From positions 767,533 to 831,532 of the forward strand of contig NZ_LMIO01000002.1 of NCBI RefSeq assembly GCF_001428745.1: DNA of 64,000 nt, read 5' to 3'. The position numbers were made by a program, and so were the translations under genes. The DNA is from Leifsonia sp. Root227. Lineage in GTDB: Bacteria; Actinomycetota; Actinomycetes; Actinomycetales; Microbacteriaceae. The notes beneath the pieces are model-generated. The model was not told the DNA's origin. It made no database searches and saw nothing but the letters and a program-made list of their open reading frames with translations. This document shows positions 18,830-28,521 of the stretch, piece by piece (positions within the stretch are counted from its first letter, which is position 1; every line of letters begins with the position of its first letter).

Positions 18830-18845
18830 TTGCTTCGGAGACGCG

Positions 18846-19595
18846 TCAGTCTGGGCGGTCGAGCTTGTAGCGGGGGATGGAGCCGGTCTCTGTGCGCTCC
18901 ACCGTGCGGGCCTCTGCCCTGCGACGGAGGGGGATGCGCGGCCAGCGCGGGAGGGAGATGCGCCCGAGCTCGCGCTGCTCTGGCAGGCTCCAGCCGAACC
19001 GCACCGCCAGCAGCCGGATGATGAGCGTGACGGCCACGCAGACGGCAGCGGCCACGCTGATCGGAACGCCGAGATCGACCAGCACGACGAGCACCACCGT
19101 GCCGGCGCCAGCCGCCACGGCGTAGAGCGAGCCGACGTGCATCAGCGCGATGGGCAGGTTCAGCAGCATGTCGCGCAGGATGGATCCGCCGACAGCGGAC
19201 ACCACACCGACGAACACCGCAGGCACCTCCGGAAGGCCGAGCGCGAGCGCCTTGGTCGCGCCGATCGCGCCGAAAAGCCCGATCGTGAGGGCATCGAGGA
19301 AGGTGATGATCGGGTCGAGCCGGCGGAACAGCCGGATGAGGAGCATCCCGAGCAGTGCGGCGACGACCGTGGTCAGCAGATACCAGTTGGAGAGCAGCGC
19401 CACCGGTCGCGTGACCAGCAGCAGGTCGCGCAGCAGACCGCCGCCGACCCCGGTCGCCACGCCGATGATGGCGACGCCGAGCAGGTCGAGCTTGCGGTCG
19501 CGGAAGCCAGAGGCGAACATCGCGCCCTGCAGGCTGCCGACGCCGACGGCCACGAGGTCGGCCCAGAGCGGAATCGTGAAGGCCGTGGTGCTCAT
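18846..19595 (-). CDS. Trimeric intracellular cation (TRIC/UPF0126) channel-family protein
   Basis: This is a 249-residue inner-membrane protein with about seven helices arranged as two similar halves, each with a Gly-rich GGGLLRDLLL or GGSILRDMLLN motif, the hallmark of UPF0126/TRIC proteins. Prokaryotic members are monovalent cation channels of unclear physiology. The C-terminal 40 residues are basic (ARTVERTETG). It is convergent with leuA across hairpin repeat copy A, and divergent from recO with a 95-base gap. Confidence 0.93.
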   Translation of the reverse strand: MSTTAFTIPLWADLVAVGVGSLQGAMFASGFRDRKLDLLGVAIIGVATGVGGGLLRDLLLVTRPVALLSNWYLLTTVVAALLGMLLIRLFRRLDPIITFLDALTIGLFGAIGATKALALGLPEVPAVFVGVVSAVGGSILRDMLLNLPIALMHVGSLYAVAAGAGTVVLVVLVDLGVPISVAAAVCVAVTLIIRLLAVRFGWSLPEQRELGRISLPRWPRIPLRRRAEARTVERTETGSIPRYKLDRPD

Positions 19596-19690
19596 AGGTC
19601 ACTTGTACCATGCGCGGCGCGGTAGCGAGTTCGGCGGCTGCGCAGAGCGCGGCATCAGGGGACTGTCGGCGTGAGGCGGGATACTGGAGT

Positions 19691-20431
19691 GTGCCTGTCT
19701 ACCGTGATGAAGCCGTCGTGCTCCGCACCCACAAACTGGGGGAAGCCGACCGCATCGTCACCATGCTCACACGGCAGCACGGCAAGGTGCGGGCGGTCGC
19801 GAAGGGTGTTCGGCGCACCGCATCCAAGTTCGGGTCGCGGCTGGAGCCGTTCATGGTCGCCGACGTGCAGTTGTACGAGGGCCGCAGCCTGGATGTGGTG
19901 ACGCAGGCCGAGTCGCTGGGCGCGTACGGCGCGCTGATCGCGGACGACTACGCCAGCTACACGGCGGCGAACGCGATGGTCGAGACCGCCGACAGGCTCA
20001 CCGAGGCGGAGGCGTCGCTGCAGCAGTACCTCCTGCTGGTCGGCGCGCTGCGGTCGCTCTCGAAGCGCGAGCACGGCGCATCCCTCACCCTCGACTCCTA
20101 TCTGTTGCGGGCGCTGTCGCTCGCCGGGTGGGCGCCGAGCTTCCTCGACTGCTCCCGCTGCGGAACGGCGGGTCCGCACGACCATCTCGTGGTGCAGCTC
20201 GGCGGCGTGGTCTGCGACGACTGCGCTCCGCAGGGCGCGCCACGACTGGATGCGCAGACCATCGCGCTGCTCGGCGCCCTGCTCACCGGCGACTGGGCGG
20301 CGGCGGACGACACGGACGACAACACGCGGTCGAAGGCGAGCGGCGTGGTCGCCGCGTACACGCAGTGGCACCTGGAACGCGGGCTGCGCTCGCTCCAACA
20401 TGTACAGCACGAACGGAAAGCGAACGGATGA
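19691..20431 (+). CDS. recO: DNA repair protein RecO
   Basis: RecO loads RecA onto SSB-coated gaps in the RecFOR pathway. The 246-residue protein has an N-terminal OB fold ([37 protein letters not shown]), a helical core and a C-terminal zinc site made of CSRC near residue 155 and CDDC near 178. GTG 19691 is chosen because it gives the family N-terminus; the frame extends upstream without similarity. It overlaps uppS by 4 bases (ATGA), as in many Actinobacteria. Confidence 0.96.
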   Translation: MPVYRDEAVVLRTHKLGEADRIVTMLTRQHGKVRAVAKGVRRTASKFGSRLEPFMVADVQLYEGRSLDVVTQAESLGAYGALIADDYASYTAANAMVETADRLTEAEASLQQYLLLVGALRSLSKREHGASLTLDSYLLRALSLAGWAPSFLDCSRCGTAGPHDHLVVQLGGVVCDDCAPQGAPRLDAQTIALLGALLTGDWAAADDTDDNTRSKASGVVAAYTQWHLERGLRSLQHVQHERKANG

Positions 20432-21237
20432 GCCCCAAGCCATACACGCACAAGGACGCGGTGAAGTTCCGCCCGCTCGACTGGACGGGCGTGTACCCGC
20501 CGGCCATCCCGGCCGCCGCCGTGCCGGACCACGTCGCCATCGTGATGGACGGCAACGGCCGCTGGGCGAACGGCAGAGGGCTGACCAGGATCGAGGGTCA
20601 CAAGGCGGGCGAGGCGTCGCTGCTCGACGTGGTCGCAGGCGCCATCCAGATCGGGGTCAAGCACCTCAGCGTCTACGCGTTCTCCACCGAGAACTGGAAG
20701 CGCTCGCCCGACGAAGTGCGCTTCCTGATGGGCTTCAACCGGGATGTGCTGCACCGCCGCCGCGACCAGCTCAACGAGTGGGGCGTCCGGGTGCGCTGGG
20801 CGGGGAGGAAGCCGCGGCTCTGGTCGTCGGTGATCAAGGAGCTGCAGTTCGCCGAGAAACTCACGGCGGGAAACGACGTGCTCACCCTGACGATGTGCGT
20901 CAACTACGGCGGCCGCACCGAGATCGCGGATGCGGTGCGCAGCATCGCGGAAGACGTGGCGGCGGGCCGGATGAAACCGTCGGCGGTGAGCGAGAAGAGC
21001 ATCCAGCGTCACCTGTACGCGCCCGACCTGCCGGACGTCGACCTGTTCGTCCGCAGTTCAGGCGAACAGCGCACGAGCAACTTCATGCTCTGGCAGAGCG
21101 CATACGCAGAGATGGTCTTCCTCGACACCCTGTGGCCGGACTTCAGCCGCGCCGACCTATGGAACGCGATCGACATCTACGCCAATCGCAACCGCCGCTT
21201 CGGCGGGGCGGTGGATGCGCCGGGAATGAAGGCGTGA
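20428..21237 (+). CDS. uppS: Isoprenyl transferase (undecaprenyl diphosphate synthase type)
   Basis: This cis-prenyltransferase builds polyprenyl diphosphate carriers for cell-wall synthesis from isopentenyl diphosphate. The 269-residue protein has the signature VMDGNGRWA with catalytic Asp41, the helix [13 protein letters not shown], and the C-terminal [14 protein letters not shown] motif. ATG 20428 overlaps the recO stop and its own stop overlaps the next start, so recO-uppS-DsbA-like form one translation-coupled unit. Product chain length (C50 or C55) cannot be read from sequence. Confidence 0.96.
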   Translation: MSPKPYTHKDAVKFRPLDWTGVYPPAIPAAAVPDHVAIVMDGNGRWANGRGLTRIEGHKAGEASLLDVVAGAIQIGVKHLSVYAFSTENWKRSPDEVRFLMGFNRDVLHRRRDQLNEWGVRVRWAGRKPRLWSSVIKELQFAEKLTAGNDVLTLTMCVNYGGRTEIADAVRSIAEDVAAGRMKPSAVSEKSIQRHLYAPDLPDVDLFVRSSGEQRTSNFMLWQSAYAEMVFLDTLWPDFSRADLWNAIDIYANRNRRFGGAVDAPGMKA

Positions 21238-21929
21238 CCGCATCCGTTGCCCCTGGTGTGAGTGAACCCATCAAAATCGACATCTGGTCCGACATCGCCT
21301 GCCCGTGGTGCTACATCGGAAAGCGCAAGTTCGAAGCGGGAAGCGGGCTGTTCGCCGGGAGCGGCGACGACCGCGCCGTCGAGGTCGAGTACCACTCGTT
21401 CGAGCTCTCGCCGGACACCCCCGTCGACTTCGACGGCAGCGAGATCGACTTCCTGGCCGGGCACAAGGGCATGCAGCCCGAGCAGGTGCATGGCATGCTG
21501 GAGCGCGTCACCGGCATCGCGTCCTCGGTCGGCCTCGACTACGACTTTGACGCCCTGAAGCACACCAACACCGTCAAGGCGCACGAGCTCCTGCACTTCG
21601 CGAAGGCGAACGGCAAGCAGCTGGAGCTCGCGGAGCGCCTGTTCAAGGCGTACTTCGTCGAGGGCAAGCACGTCGGCCGCATCGAGGATCTTGCCGATCT
21701 GGCCGCCGAGGTCGGGCTCGACAGGGCGGCGGCGGTCGCCGCGCTGGAGTCGAACGAGTTCCTCTCGGACGTGCGCGCAGACCAGTCGCTGGCGCAGGAG
21801 TACGGCATCCAGGGCGTCCCGTTCTTCGTGATCGACGGCCGCTACGGCGTGTCGGGCGCGCAGGACGCCGCCACGTTCGCGCAGGTGCTCGAGCAGGTCT
21901 GGACCGAGCGTGCAGAGGTGACAGCGTGA
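21234..21929 (+). CDS. DsbA-family oxidoreductase (FrnE-like)
   Basis: This 231-residue thioredoxin-fold protein carries a CPWC active site ([12 protein letters not shown], near residue 23) and the [17 protein letters not shown] segment near the C-terminus, typical of the FrnE/2-hydroxychromene isomerase-like branch. No signal peptide is seen, so it is probably cytoplasmic. GTG 21234 overlaps the uppS stop; a second GTG at 21258 would remove eight residues (TASVAPG). Substrates are unknown; related proteins act in oxidative-stress responses. Confidence 0.92.
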   Translation: MTASVAPGVSEPIKIDIWSDIACPWCYIGKRKFEAGSGLFAGSGDDRAVEVEYHSFELSPDTPVDFDGSEIDFLAGHKGMQPEQVHGMLERVTGIASSVGLDYDFDALKHTNTVKAHELLHFAKANGKQLELAERLFKAYFVEGKHVGRIEDLADLAAEVGLDRAAAVAALESNEFLSDVRADQSLAQEYGIQGVPFFVIDGRYGVSGAQDAATFAQVLEQVWTERAEVTA

Positions 21930-22072
21930 GCGCGGCGGATGCGGAGACTCCCGCGGCTCTCGCTGCGCCGTCCTTCCCGCTGATCGCGCTCGGCGATGTG
22001 AACGCTGCCGCCTGCGAAGGCGACGCGTGCCTGATCCCAGGGGCCGAGGTTCTCGCTACTCCGGGTCGGTGA
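21926..22072 (+). CDS. Small protein, unknown function (48 aa)
   Basis: A 48-residue frame starts at GTG 21926, overlapping the DsbA-like stop by 4 bases like the other joints in this operon. The product is Ala-rich at first and then reads LIALGDVNAAACEGDACLIP, with two Cys residues spaced CEGDAC that could bind metal or form a disulfide. Third-position GC is high, as in neighbouring genes. It runs 17 bases into the convergent ybaK gene. I do not recognise the family, and coding status rests on the overlap and codon pattern only. Confidence 0.5.
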   Translation: MSAADAETPAALAAPSFPLIALGDVNAAACEGDACLIPGAEVLATPGR

Positions 22073-22619
22073 TGTCGGCGACGGTCGCCGCGTAGGCGGC
22101 GACCAGCTCGTCTGCGTCAACGAACAGGGAGTAGCCGTGCTCACCGGCGCCCATCGACACCGTGCGGCCGGGGATGGACGCGTCGGCGACGACCGGCCAG
22201 GCCGTGCGGCTGCCGAACGGGGTGATGGTGCCGCGTTCGTACCCTGTGGCCTCGAACGCGATCGATGCATCGGGGAGCTGCAGCTTGTTGACGTGGAGCA
22301 CGGCGCGGAGTTTCGGCCAGGAGATCTTGCGTCCGCCTGGCACGAGTGCGAAGACGAATGTGTCGTCGCTGCGCTTGACCACGAGCGTCTTGACGATGTC
22401 GGACGGCGCGATGCCGAGCAGCTGTGCCGCCTCGTCCAGGCTGCGGGCGGCGGGGCGCTCGATCACGCGGATGCTCACGCCTCGGGCCGCTGCGTCCGCC
22501 TCGACGCGCGCCCTGCCGCTGTCGGCGTTCGCGTGGCCGGGGTCCGTGGCATGCTCGGTGGCGCTGTCCACAGCCGTCTCTTCGCCCTGATTCTCCACAG
22601 CTTCTGGTCGCTCGGTCAT
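22056..22619 (-). CDS. ybaK: YbaK/ProX-type aminoacyl-tRNA deacylase
   Basis: YbaK-domain proteins hydrolyse mischarged tRNAs such as Cys-tRNA(Pro), or free aminoacyl-tRNA. This 187-residue protein has an acidic N-terminal extension of about 40 residues and a YbaK domain (about 45-185) with IVKTLVVK, the GGRKISWPKLR strand and TGYERGTITPFG, all conserved in the family. GGAG sits 6 bases before the ATG at 22619. The N-terminal extension is unusual, and a later start is possible. It diverges from dusB with a 32-base gap. Confidence 0.9.
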   Translation of the reverse strand: MTERPEAVENQGEETAVDSATEHATDPGHANADSGRARVEADAAARGVSIRVIERPAARSLDEAAQLLGIAPSDIVKTLVVKRSDDTFVFALVPGGRKISWPKLRAVLHVNKLQLPDASIAFEATGYERGTITPFGSRTAWPVVADASIPGRTVSMGAGEHGYSLFVDADELVAAYAATVADITDPE

Positions 22620-22651
22620 GCTGCTCCGCTCTATCTGGGAGAATTGAGGAA

Positions 22652-23842
22652 ATGACTACTACAGCAACGATAAGCCACGCGCCACAGCTGACCATCGGTC
22701 CGCTGGCTCTCGACGTGCCCGTCGTGCTGGCGCCGATGGCCGGGATCACGAACACCGCGTTCCGCAGGCTCTGCCGCGAGTTCGGCGCCGGTCTCTACGT
22801 GAGCGAGATGATCACCTCGCGCGCCCTCGTCGAGCGCACCCCGGAATCCCTGCGGCTCATCACCCACCACGAGTCGGAGACGCCGCGCTCCATCCAGCTC
22901 TACGGGGTCGACCCGAAGACCGTCCGCGAGGCGGTCACCATGCTCGTCGCGGAGGATCGCGCCGACCACATCGACCTCAACTTCGGCTGCCCGGTGCCCA
23001 AGGTCACCCGCAAGGGCGGGGGAGCCGCGCTGCCGTGGAAGCTCGGGCTGTTCCGCGAGATCGTGGAGGGAGCAGTGGATGCGGCGGGCAGCATCCCGCT
23101 CACGGTCAAGATGCGCAAGGGCATCGACAGCGACCACCTCACCTATCTCGAAGCGGCCAAGGCGGCGGAGGGCGCCGGCGTCGCATCCATCGCCCTGCAC
23201 GCCAGGACCGCGGCCGAGTTCTACTCCGGGCACGCGGACTGGTCGGCCATCGCGAAGCTCAAAGAGACCATCACCGGCACGCCGGTACTCGGCAACGGAG
23301 ACATCTGGTCGGCAGCGGACGCCATCCGGATGGTCGAGGAGACGGGCTGTGACGGCGTCGTCGTCGGCCGCGGCTGCCTCGGCCGCCCGTGGCTGTTCGG
23401 CGACCTGGCCGCGGCGTTCCGTGCGCGAGCAGGGGAGATCGACGCCGCTGAGGCCGAGCGGGCGCAGGCGCACCCGTCTCTCGGGCAGGTCGCAGCCACG
23501 TTCCGCAGGCACGCCGAGCTGCTGGTCGAGTTCTTCGACAGCGAAGAGCGCGGCTGCCGCGACATCCGCAAGCACGTCGCCTGGTACTTCAAGGGCTATC
23601 CGGTGGGCGGCGACCTTCGGGCGAGCCTCGCAACGGTGGACACGCTCGCTCACCTGGACGACCTCCTCGCAACGCTCGACTGGGACCAGGAGTACCCGGG
23701 AGAGGCAGCGGAGGGTCAGCGCGGCCGAGCGGGAAGCCCGAAGAAGCCTGCGTTGCCGGACGGCTGGCTCGCCAGCCGCGACCTCGACGGTTTCCAGCGG
23801 GCAGAGGTCGCCGACGCGGAGGTGCACAACAGTGGTGGATAG
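22652..23842 (+). CDS. dusB: tRNA-dihydrouridine synthase DusB
   Basis: DusB reduces uridines in the tRNA D-loop using FMN and NADPH. The 396-residue protein has the FMN-binding TIM barrel with VLAPMAGITNTAFRRL at the start, the catalytic-Cys motif LNFGCPVPKV (Cys near 113), and LGNGDIWS and VVVGRGCLGRPW for phosphate binding, then the C-terminal tRNA-recognition helices. ATG 22652 follows GAGGAA. Its stop overlaps the start of dgt by 11 bases, a common actinobacterial arrangement. Confidence 0.95.
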   Translation: MTTTATISHAPQLTIGPLALDVPVVLAPMAGITNTAFRRLCREFGAGLYVSEMITSRALVERTPESLRLITHHESETPRSIQLYGVDPKTVREAVTMLVAEDRADHIDLNFGCPVPKVTRKGGGAALPWKLGLFREIVEGAVDAAGSIPLTVKMRKGIDSDHLTYLEAAKAAEGAGVASIALHARTAAEFYSGHADWSAIAKLKETITGTPVLGNGDIWSAADAIRMVEETGCDGVVVGRGCLGRPWLFGDLAAAFRARAGEIDAAEAERAQAHPSLGQVAATFRRHAELLVEFFDSEERGCRDIRKHVAWYFKGYPVGGDLRASLATVDTLAHLDDLLATLDWDQEYPGEAAEGQRGRAGSPKKPALPDGWLASRDLDGFQRAEVADAEVHNSGG

Positions 23843-25157
23843 TTCGGTCGTTCACGGCCTCGGGCACGACTCCGGTCATGCGCACGGCGACGCTGCCGCG
23901 AATTCCGGGGTCACGGGCTCCGGATACAGCGAGCACGATCGCGAGCGCTGGCTGCCGGAACAGCACTCCAGCAGGCGAAGCGACTTCGCCCGCGACAGGG
24001 CCCGGCTGCTGCACTCGAGCGCTCTCCGCCGTCTCGCGGCCAAGACGCAGGTGCTCAGCCCGACGGCCGGGCTCGACTTCGCCAGGAACAGGCTGACGCA
24101 CTCGCTCGAGGTCGCCCAGGTCGGCCGCGAGCTCGCCAACAGCCTCGGGCTCGACCCGGACATCGTCGACACCGCGTGTCTCGCGCACGACATCGGCCAC
24201 CCGCCGTTCGGGCACAACGGCGAGAGGGCCCTCAACTCCTGGGCAGACGACATCGGCGGCTTCGAGGGCAACGCGCAGACCCTGCGGCTGCTCAGCAGGC
24301 TGGAGCCGAAGGTGTTCGGCCGCGACGGGCGCCCGTACGGTCTCAACCTCACCAGGGCCAGCCTCGACGCGAGCTGCAAGTACCCGTGGCCGGACACCTC
24401 GTCGGTCGCCGACCCGAGCGGTCGCGCCAAGTTCGGCTTCTACCGCGACGACACCGCCGTGTTCGAGTGGATGCGCGCCGGCGCTCCGGATCGCGTGCGC
24501 TGCATCGAGGCCCAGGTGATGGACCTGAGCGACGACATCGCGTACTCGGTGCACGACTTCGAGGATGCGGTGGTCAACGGTTACATCGACGTCGCCGCAC
24601 TCGGCAGCAGGGTCGACCACGACGACCTGGTGCGCTCGATGTACGACTGGATCGGCGGCGAGTTCAGCCATGACGAGCTGATCGCGGCGTTCGACAGGCT
24701 CGACAACCTCGACATCTGGCTCGACGGCTGGGACGGCAGCCGCCGCTCGCAGGCCAGGCTGAAGAACCTGACCAGCCAGCTCATCGGCCGGTTCGCGCAC
24801 GCCGCCGTGCACGCGACGAAAGAGACCTCAGGCAGCACGAACCTCATCCGGTTCGGCGCGGACGTGGTGGTCCCCGCGCCGATCCAGGCGGAGATCGCGG
24901 TGCTCAAGGGCATCGTGGCGACGTTCGTGATGTCGAAGAACACCCGGCAGCCGATCTACGCGCAGCAGCGCCAGATCCTCACGACCCTGGCCGACCTGCT
25001 CTACTCTCGCGGCCCGGCAGAGCTCGACCCCGGCTTCGCGGAGGACTGGAAGGACGCGGAGGACGACACGCAGCGCAAGCGCGTGATCGTCGACCAGGTC
25101 GCAAGCCTCACCGACCAGTCGGCTCTCAGCTGGTACGAACGGCTGGTGCAGCACTGA
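23832..25157 (+). CDS. dgt: Deoxyguanosinetriphosphate triphosphohydrolase-like protein
   Basis: Dgt hydrolyses dGTP (and often other dNTPs) to the deoxynucleoside and triphosphate. The 441-residue protein shows the HD-domain metal ligands in TRLTHSLEV-type and CLAHDIGHPPFGHNGE motifs, then VMDLSDDIAYSVHDFEDA, as in the family. The first 25 residues are His/Gly-rich. GTG 23832 is used because GGAGG lies 9 bases upstream; GTG 23835 is equally in frame. Translation is coupled to dusB. The dusB-dgt-dnaG order is typical of the phylum. Confidence 0.94.
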   Translation: MVDSSVVHGLGHDSGHAHGDAAANSGVTGSGYSEHDRERWLPEQHSSRRSDFARDRARLLHSSALRRLAAKTQVLSPTAGLDFARNRLTHSLEVAQVGRELANSLGLDPDIVDTACLAHDIGHPPFGHNGERALNSWADDIGGFEGNAQTLRLLSRLEPKVFGRDGRPYGLNLTRASLDASCKYPWPDTSSVADPSGRAKFGFYRDDTAVFEWMRAGAPDRVRCIEAQVMDLSDDIAYSVHDFEDAVVNGYIDVAALGSRVDHDDLVRSMYDWIGGEFSHDELIAAFDRLDNLDIWLDGWDGSRRSQARLKNLTSQLIGRFAHAAVHATKETSGSTNLIRFGADVVVPAPIQAEIAVLKGIVATFVMSKNTRQPIYAQQRQILTTLADLLYSRGPAELDPGFAEDWKDAEDDTQRKRVIVDQVASLTDQSALSWYERLVQH

Positions 25158-25240
25158 GCGGCGCCGATGAGTTCACTCAGCGGGCTTGAAACGCCGACGC
25201 CAGTGCAGAATGCTGGAGTTCTCGGCATCGAGAGGAAAAG

Positions 25241-26557
25241 ATGAGCACCCCACCACCCCCGGCGAACGGCGATCAGCCGACGCCAGACGATGCCACCACC
25301 CCGGCCACACCTGAGCCGGCGACCCCTCCGCCAGCGCCAGACTCCGCCGCGGGTGCGCCAGGTGCCGAACCGGCTGCGACTCCGGTCAAGCGGACAGCAG
25401 CACGCGGAGCGGGGAAGACGCCCGCGTCGGGAACGTCCGCGCCGAAGGTGCGCGCCGCACGCGCGACCACGCCGAAGACGCCCGCCGCTGGTGCTGCTGC
25501 GAAGACGCCCGCCGCTGGTGCTGCCACAGCCAGGACGCCCGCCGCTGGTGCTGCCACAGCCAAGACCCCCGCCGCCAAGACGCCCGCCGCACGGACGACG
25601 ACGCCGAAAGTGCCAGCCGCTGCTCAGACTCCGGCCGCTGGTGCGGCCGCCGCTGCGAAGAAGCCCGCGACGCGCACGCCCGCCGCAGGCAGCGCGGGGT
25701 CGGCCACCGAAGCGAAGACCACGCCGACCGCACGCACCAAGCGTGCCGCGGCGAACAAGCCGGCCCCCGCAGCTCCGAACGGGGAGGCTCCGTCGATCAT
25801 GGACGCCGCGCTCGGCGCGGCGAACCCGATCGGCACCCCTGCCACTGCCGCCACACCGGCTGTGCCCGCCCCTCCAACGGAGGCCGCCGCCGCGTCTACT
25901 CCTGCTGCCTCCTCCGCGCCGGCGACCGCTACAGCGACGTCGGCCGCGTCAGCGACGTCCGCCAGTCCTCCGACTCCGGCAGCTCCCGCGACGCCAGCCG
26001 CTTCCGCGGCCCAAGCGGGGGACCCTGCGCCTGTCGCCTCAGAACCCACCGCGACGGCGGAGACCGTTCGCCTTCCGGAGAGCGTCGTCGGCGAGCAGGG
26101 CATCCAGAGCGGTGCGACGCCGCCCCCGCCTCCCGCACCAGGCGCTCCCACTGCGGCGTACGCAACAGCCGGCCCAGGCGCAGGTGCAGGCGCCTCGCCC
26201 ACCGGGCACGGGCGCACCGTCTCCGACTTCGCCGACCGGCTCGACGACACGCGGTTCTTCTCGTCGCTGTTCGACTTCACGTTCACCAACTACGTCACCA
26301 GGAAGCTCGCTGGGCCCGTCTACGTGGTCGGGCTGGTGCTGATCGGGCTGAGCACGCTGCTGTCGCTCGTCTACAGCCTCACGCTCGCCATCGGAACGCA
26401 CTCCGTCGTCGGCGCCTTCGTGTTCCTGTTCGGCGTCATCATCACGCTCGTCGGCGCCATGCTGAGCGTGCTGCTCCTCCGGGTCGGGATCGAAGTGTTC
26501 GTCGCGATCATCGAGATCGCGCAGAACACCAGGAAGCGCTCGAAGCAGCGCGACTGA
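25241..26557 (+). CDS. DUF4282 membrane protein with long Ala/Pro/Thr-rich N-terminus
   Basis: About the first 325 of 438 residues are low complexity, rich in Ala, Pro, Thr and Lys, with repeated KTPAAGAA units. The last 110 residues form a DUF4282-like domain: FADRLDDTRFFSSLFDFTFT, then two strong membrane helices and a basic tail (KRSKQRD). The N-terminal region is probably disordered. A GAGAGGAAAAG ribosome site precedes the ATG. The function is unknown; the place between dgt and dnaG is shared by other actinobacterial low-complexity membrane proteins. Confidence 0.88.
   Translation: MSTPPPPANGDQPTPDDATTPATPEPATPPPAPDSAAGAPGAEPAATPVKRTAARGAGKTPASGTSAPKVRAARATTPKTPAAGAAAKTPAAGAATARTPAAGAATAKTPAAKTPAARTTTPKVPAAAQTPAAGAAAAAKKPATRTPAAGSAGSATEAKTTPTARTKRAAANKPAPAAPNGEAPSIMDAALGAANPIGTPATAATPAVPAPPTEAAAASTPAASSAPATATATSAASATSASPPTPAAPATPAASAAQAGDPAPVASEPTATAETVRLPESVVGEQGIQSGATPPPPPAPGAPTAAYATAGPGAGAGASPTGHGRTVSDFADRLDDTRFFSSLFDFTFTNYVTRKLAGPVYVVGLVLIGLSTLLSLVYSLTLAIGTHSVVGAFVFLFGVIITLVGAMLSVLLLRVGIEVFVAIIEIAQNTRKRSKQRD
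25478..25564 (+). repeat. Tandem near-identical coding repeats (27, 30 and 30 bases)
   Basis: Three adjacent units at 25478-25504, 25505-25534 and 25535-25564 encode TPAAGAA-type repeats. The last two differ at one base, so the array is recent or still slipping. Confidence 0.85.
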
Positions 26558-26619
26558 CCTCCGGCACCCACCTCGAGCACGAGATACCGCGACGCGCGAG
26601 AAGAGTCGCCGCGGCTCAG

Positions 26620-26625
26620 TAGAAT
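26620..26625 (+). promoter_or_regulatory. -10-like hexamer TAGAAT before dnaG
   Basis: TAGAAT lies 6 bases before the ATG at 26632, a near-consensus -10 that would produce a leaderless dnaG mRNA. No Shine-Dalgarno sequence is visible. Confidence 0.6.
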
Positions 26626-26631
26626 CGTTGT

Positions 26632-28521
26632 ATGGCCGGCCGAATTCGACAGAGTGACATCGAAGAGGTCAAAGCCCGCACCAACATCGCCGACATCGTC
26701 GGCGACTACGTGAGCCTCAAGTCCGCCGGGGTCGGGTCGCTCAAGGGCCTCTGCCCGTTCCACGACGAGAAGAGCCCGAGCTTCACGGTGCGCTCCGCCG
26801 TCGGGCGCTACCACTGCTTCGGCTGCGGTGAGGGCGGCGACGTCTACGAGTTCCTCCAGAAGCTCGACCACGTCTCCTTCACAGAGGCCGTCGAACGTCT
26901 CGCCGCGCGCATCGGATATCAGCTGCGCTACGAGGACGGAACGGGCGGGCCGTCCGAGCACGGCAACCGCGCGCGCATCCTCGCCGCCAACGGCGCTGCG
27001 GAAGAGTTCTTCCGCAGCAAGCTCGGTTCTCCGGAAGCGAAGATCGGTCGGCGGTTCCTGGGGGAGCGAGGCTTCGACGCCATCGCAGCAGGCCGCTTCG
27101 GCGTCGGCTTCGCCCCGAAGAGCTGGGACGAGCTCACCAAGCACCTGCGCGCCAAAGGCTTCAGCACGGAGGAGCTCACCACCGCAGGACTCGTGTCGCA
27201 GGGCGATCGCGGCGTGTACGACCGGTTCCGCGGACGACTGATCTGGCCGATCAGGGACGTGACGGGCCAGACCATTGGATTCGGCGCGCGCCGCCTGCTC
27301 GACGACGACAAAGGCCCCAAATACCTCAACACCCCGGAGACGCCGGTCTACAAGAAGGCGCAGGTGCTCTACGGGCTCGACCTCGCCAAGCGGGACGTGT
27401 CGAAGCTGGACCAGGTGGTCGTGGTCGAGGGATACACCGACGTGATGGCCTGCCACCTCGCCGGCATCACCACCGCCGTCGCCACCTGCGGCACAGCGTT
27501 CGGCGTCGACCACATCAAGGTCATCCGGCGCATCATGGGCGACGACAACAGCACAGGCTCCGTCATCTTCACCTTCGACCCGGATGCGGCGGGCCAGAAG
27601 GCTGCCACCCGCGCGTTCGGCGAGGAGCAGCGCTTCTCCGCCCAGACCTACGTCGCTGTCGGACCGGACGGCCTCGACCCCTGCGACCTGCGGCTCGCGA
27701 AGGGGGACGACGCCGTGCGCAGGATGATCGACGCCAAGAAGCCGATGTTCGAGTTCATGATCCGGCAGGTGGTCGACAAGTACGATCTCGACACCGTCGA
27801 AGGCCGTACGGCCGCGATGCGCGGCGGTGCGCCGATCGTCGCGACCATCCGCGACCCGGCATCCCAGAACGGGTACGCCCGCGAGCTCGCCCGGCTCTCC
27901 GGCGCCGACCTGCAGGACACGCTGCGCGCGGTGCAGGCTGCGCGCCGCTCCGAACAGGGAGCAGGACAGCGGGCCGGTCAGCGCCAGGGTGCGGGAGCCG
28001 ACCAGCGCGGCCAGCAGGGCGAGCAGGGTCAGGACGGGACCGCATCCACGGCCGTCGTTCAGCAGGCCGACCTGCGCGATCCGACGCAGCGCACGGAGCG
28101 CGAGTCGCTGATGGTGCTGCTGCAGCTTCCCGCAGAGGTCGGGCAGGAGCGGGCGGCGCGCGCCGTGCAGGTGCCGTTCGTGAACCCGACGCACGCCGTC
28201 ATCAAAGACGCGATCGCCAGCCAGCTCACCACGATGACAGACCCTGGCTGGGTCGACAGGGTGCTCGCGGAGGTGCCGCAGGGCTACGGGCCGACCGTCA
28301 ACGCCCTCGCCGTCGGCGCCCTCCCGCAGGCAGCGGGAGACGTCTCCCGGTACGCCCGGTCCATCGTGGACGGCCTGATCGACCGCGACCTGCTCCGCGA
28401 GAAGGCCGAGCTCACCAACCGGCTGGCACGCACCGATCAGCAGGAGACCGAACTGCGCCGGTCGTTGCAGGTCGCGATGGCGTCGATCGACGCCGAACGG
28501 ATGCGGTTGCGCGGAGAATAG
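26632..28521 (+). CDS. dnaG: DNA primase
   Basis: DnaG makes RNA primers at the replication fork. The 629-residue protein has the CHC2 zinc site (Cys41, His44, Cys62, Cys65), the RNA-polymerase core, and the TOPRIM domain (VVVEGYTDVMACHLAG near 263, and the DPDAAGQKA metal site near 315). The C-terminal helicase-interaction region contains a Gln/Gly-rich linker (about 445-480). It follows the DUF4282 gene by 74 bases with its own promoter. Confidence 0.97.
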   Translation: MAGRIRQSDIEEVKARTNIADIVGDYVSLKSAGVGSLKGLCPFHDEKSPSFTVRSAVGRYHCFGCGEGGDVYEFLQKLDHVSFTEAVERLAARIGYQLRYEDGTGGPSEHGNRARILAANGAAEEFFRSKLGSPEAKIGRRFLGERGFDAIAAGRFGVGFAPKSWDELTKHLRAKGFSTEELTTAGLVSQGDRGVYDRFRGRLIWPIRDVTGQTIGFGARRLLDDDKGPKYLNTPETPVYKKAQVLYGLDLAKRDVSKLDQVVVVEGYTDVMACHLAGITTAVATCGTAFGVDHIKVIRRIMGDDNSTGSVIFTFDPDAAGQKAATRAFGEEQRFSAQTYVAVGPDGLDPCDLRLAKGDDAVRRMIDAKKPMFEFMIRQVVDKYDLDTVEGRTAAMRGGAPIVATIRDPASQNGYARELARLSGADLQDTLRAVQAARRSEQGAGQRAGQRQGAGADQRGQQGEQGQDGTASTAVVQQADLRDPTQRTERESLMVLLQLPAEVGQERAARAVQVPFVNPTHAVIKDAIASQLTTMTDPGWVDRVLAEVPQGYGPTVNALAVGALPQAAGDVSRYARSIVDGLIDRDLLREKAELTNRLARTDQQETELRRSLQVAMASIDAERMRLRGE

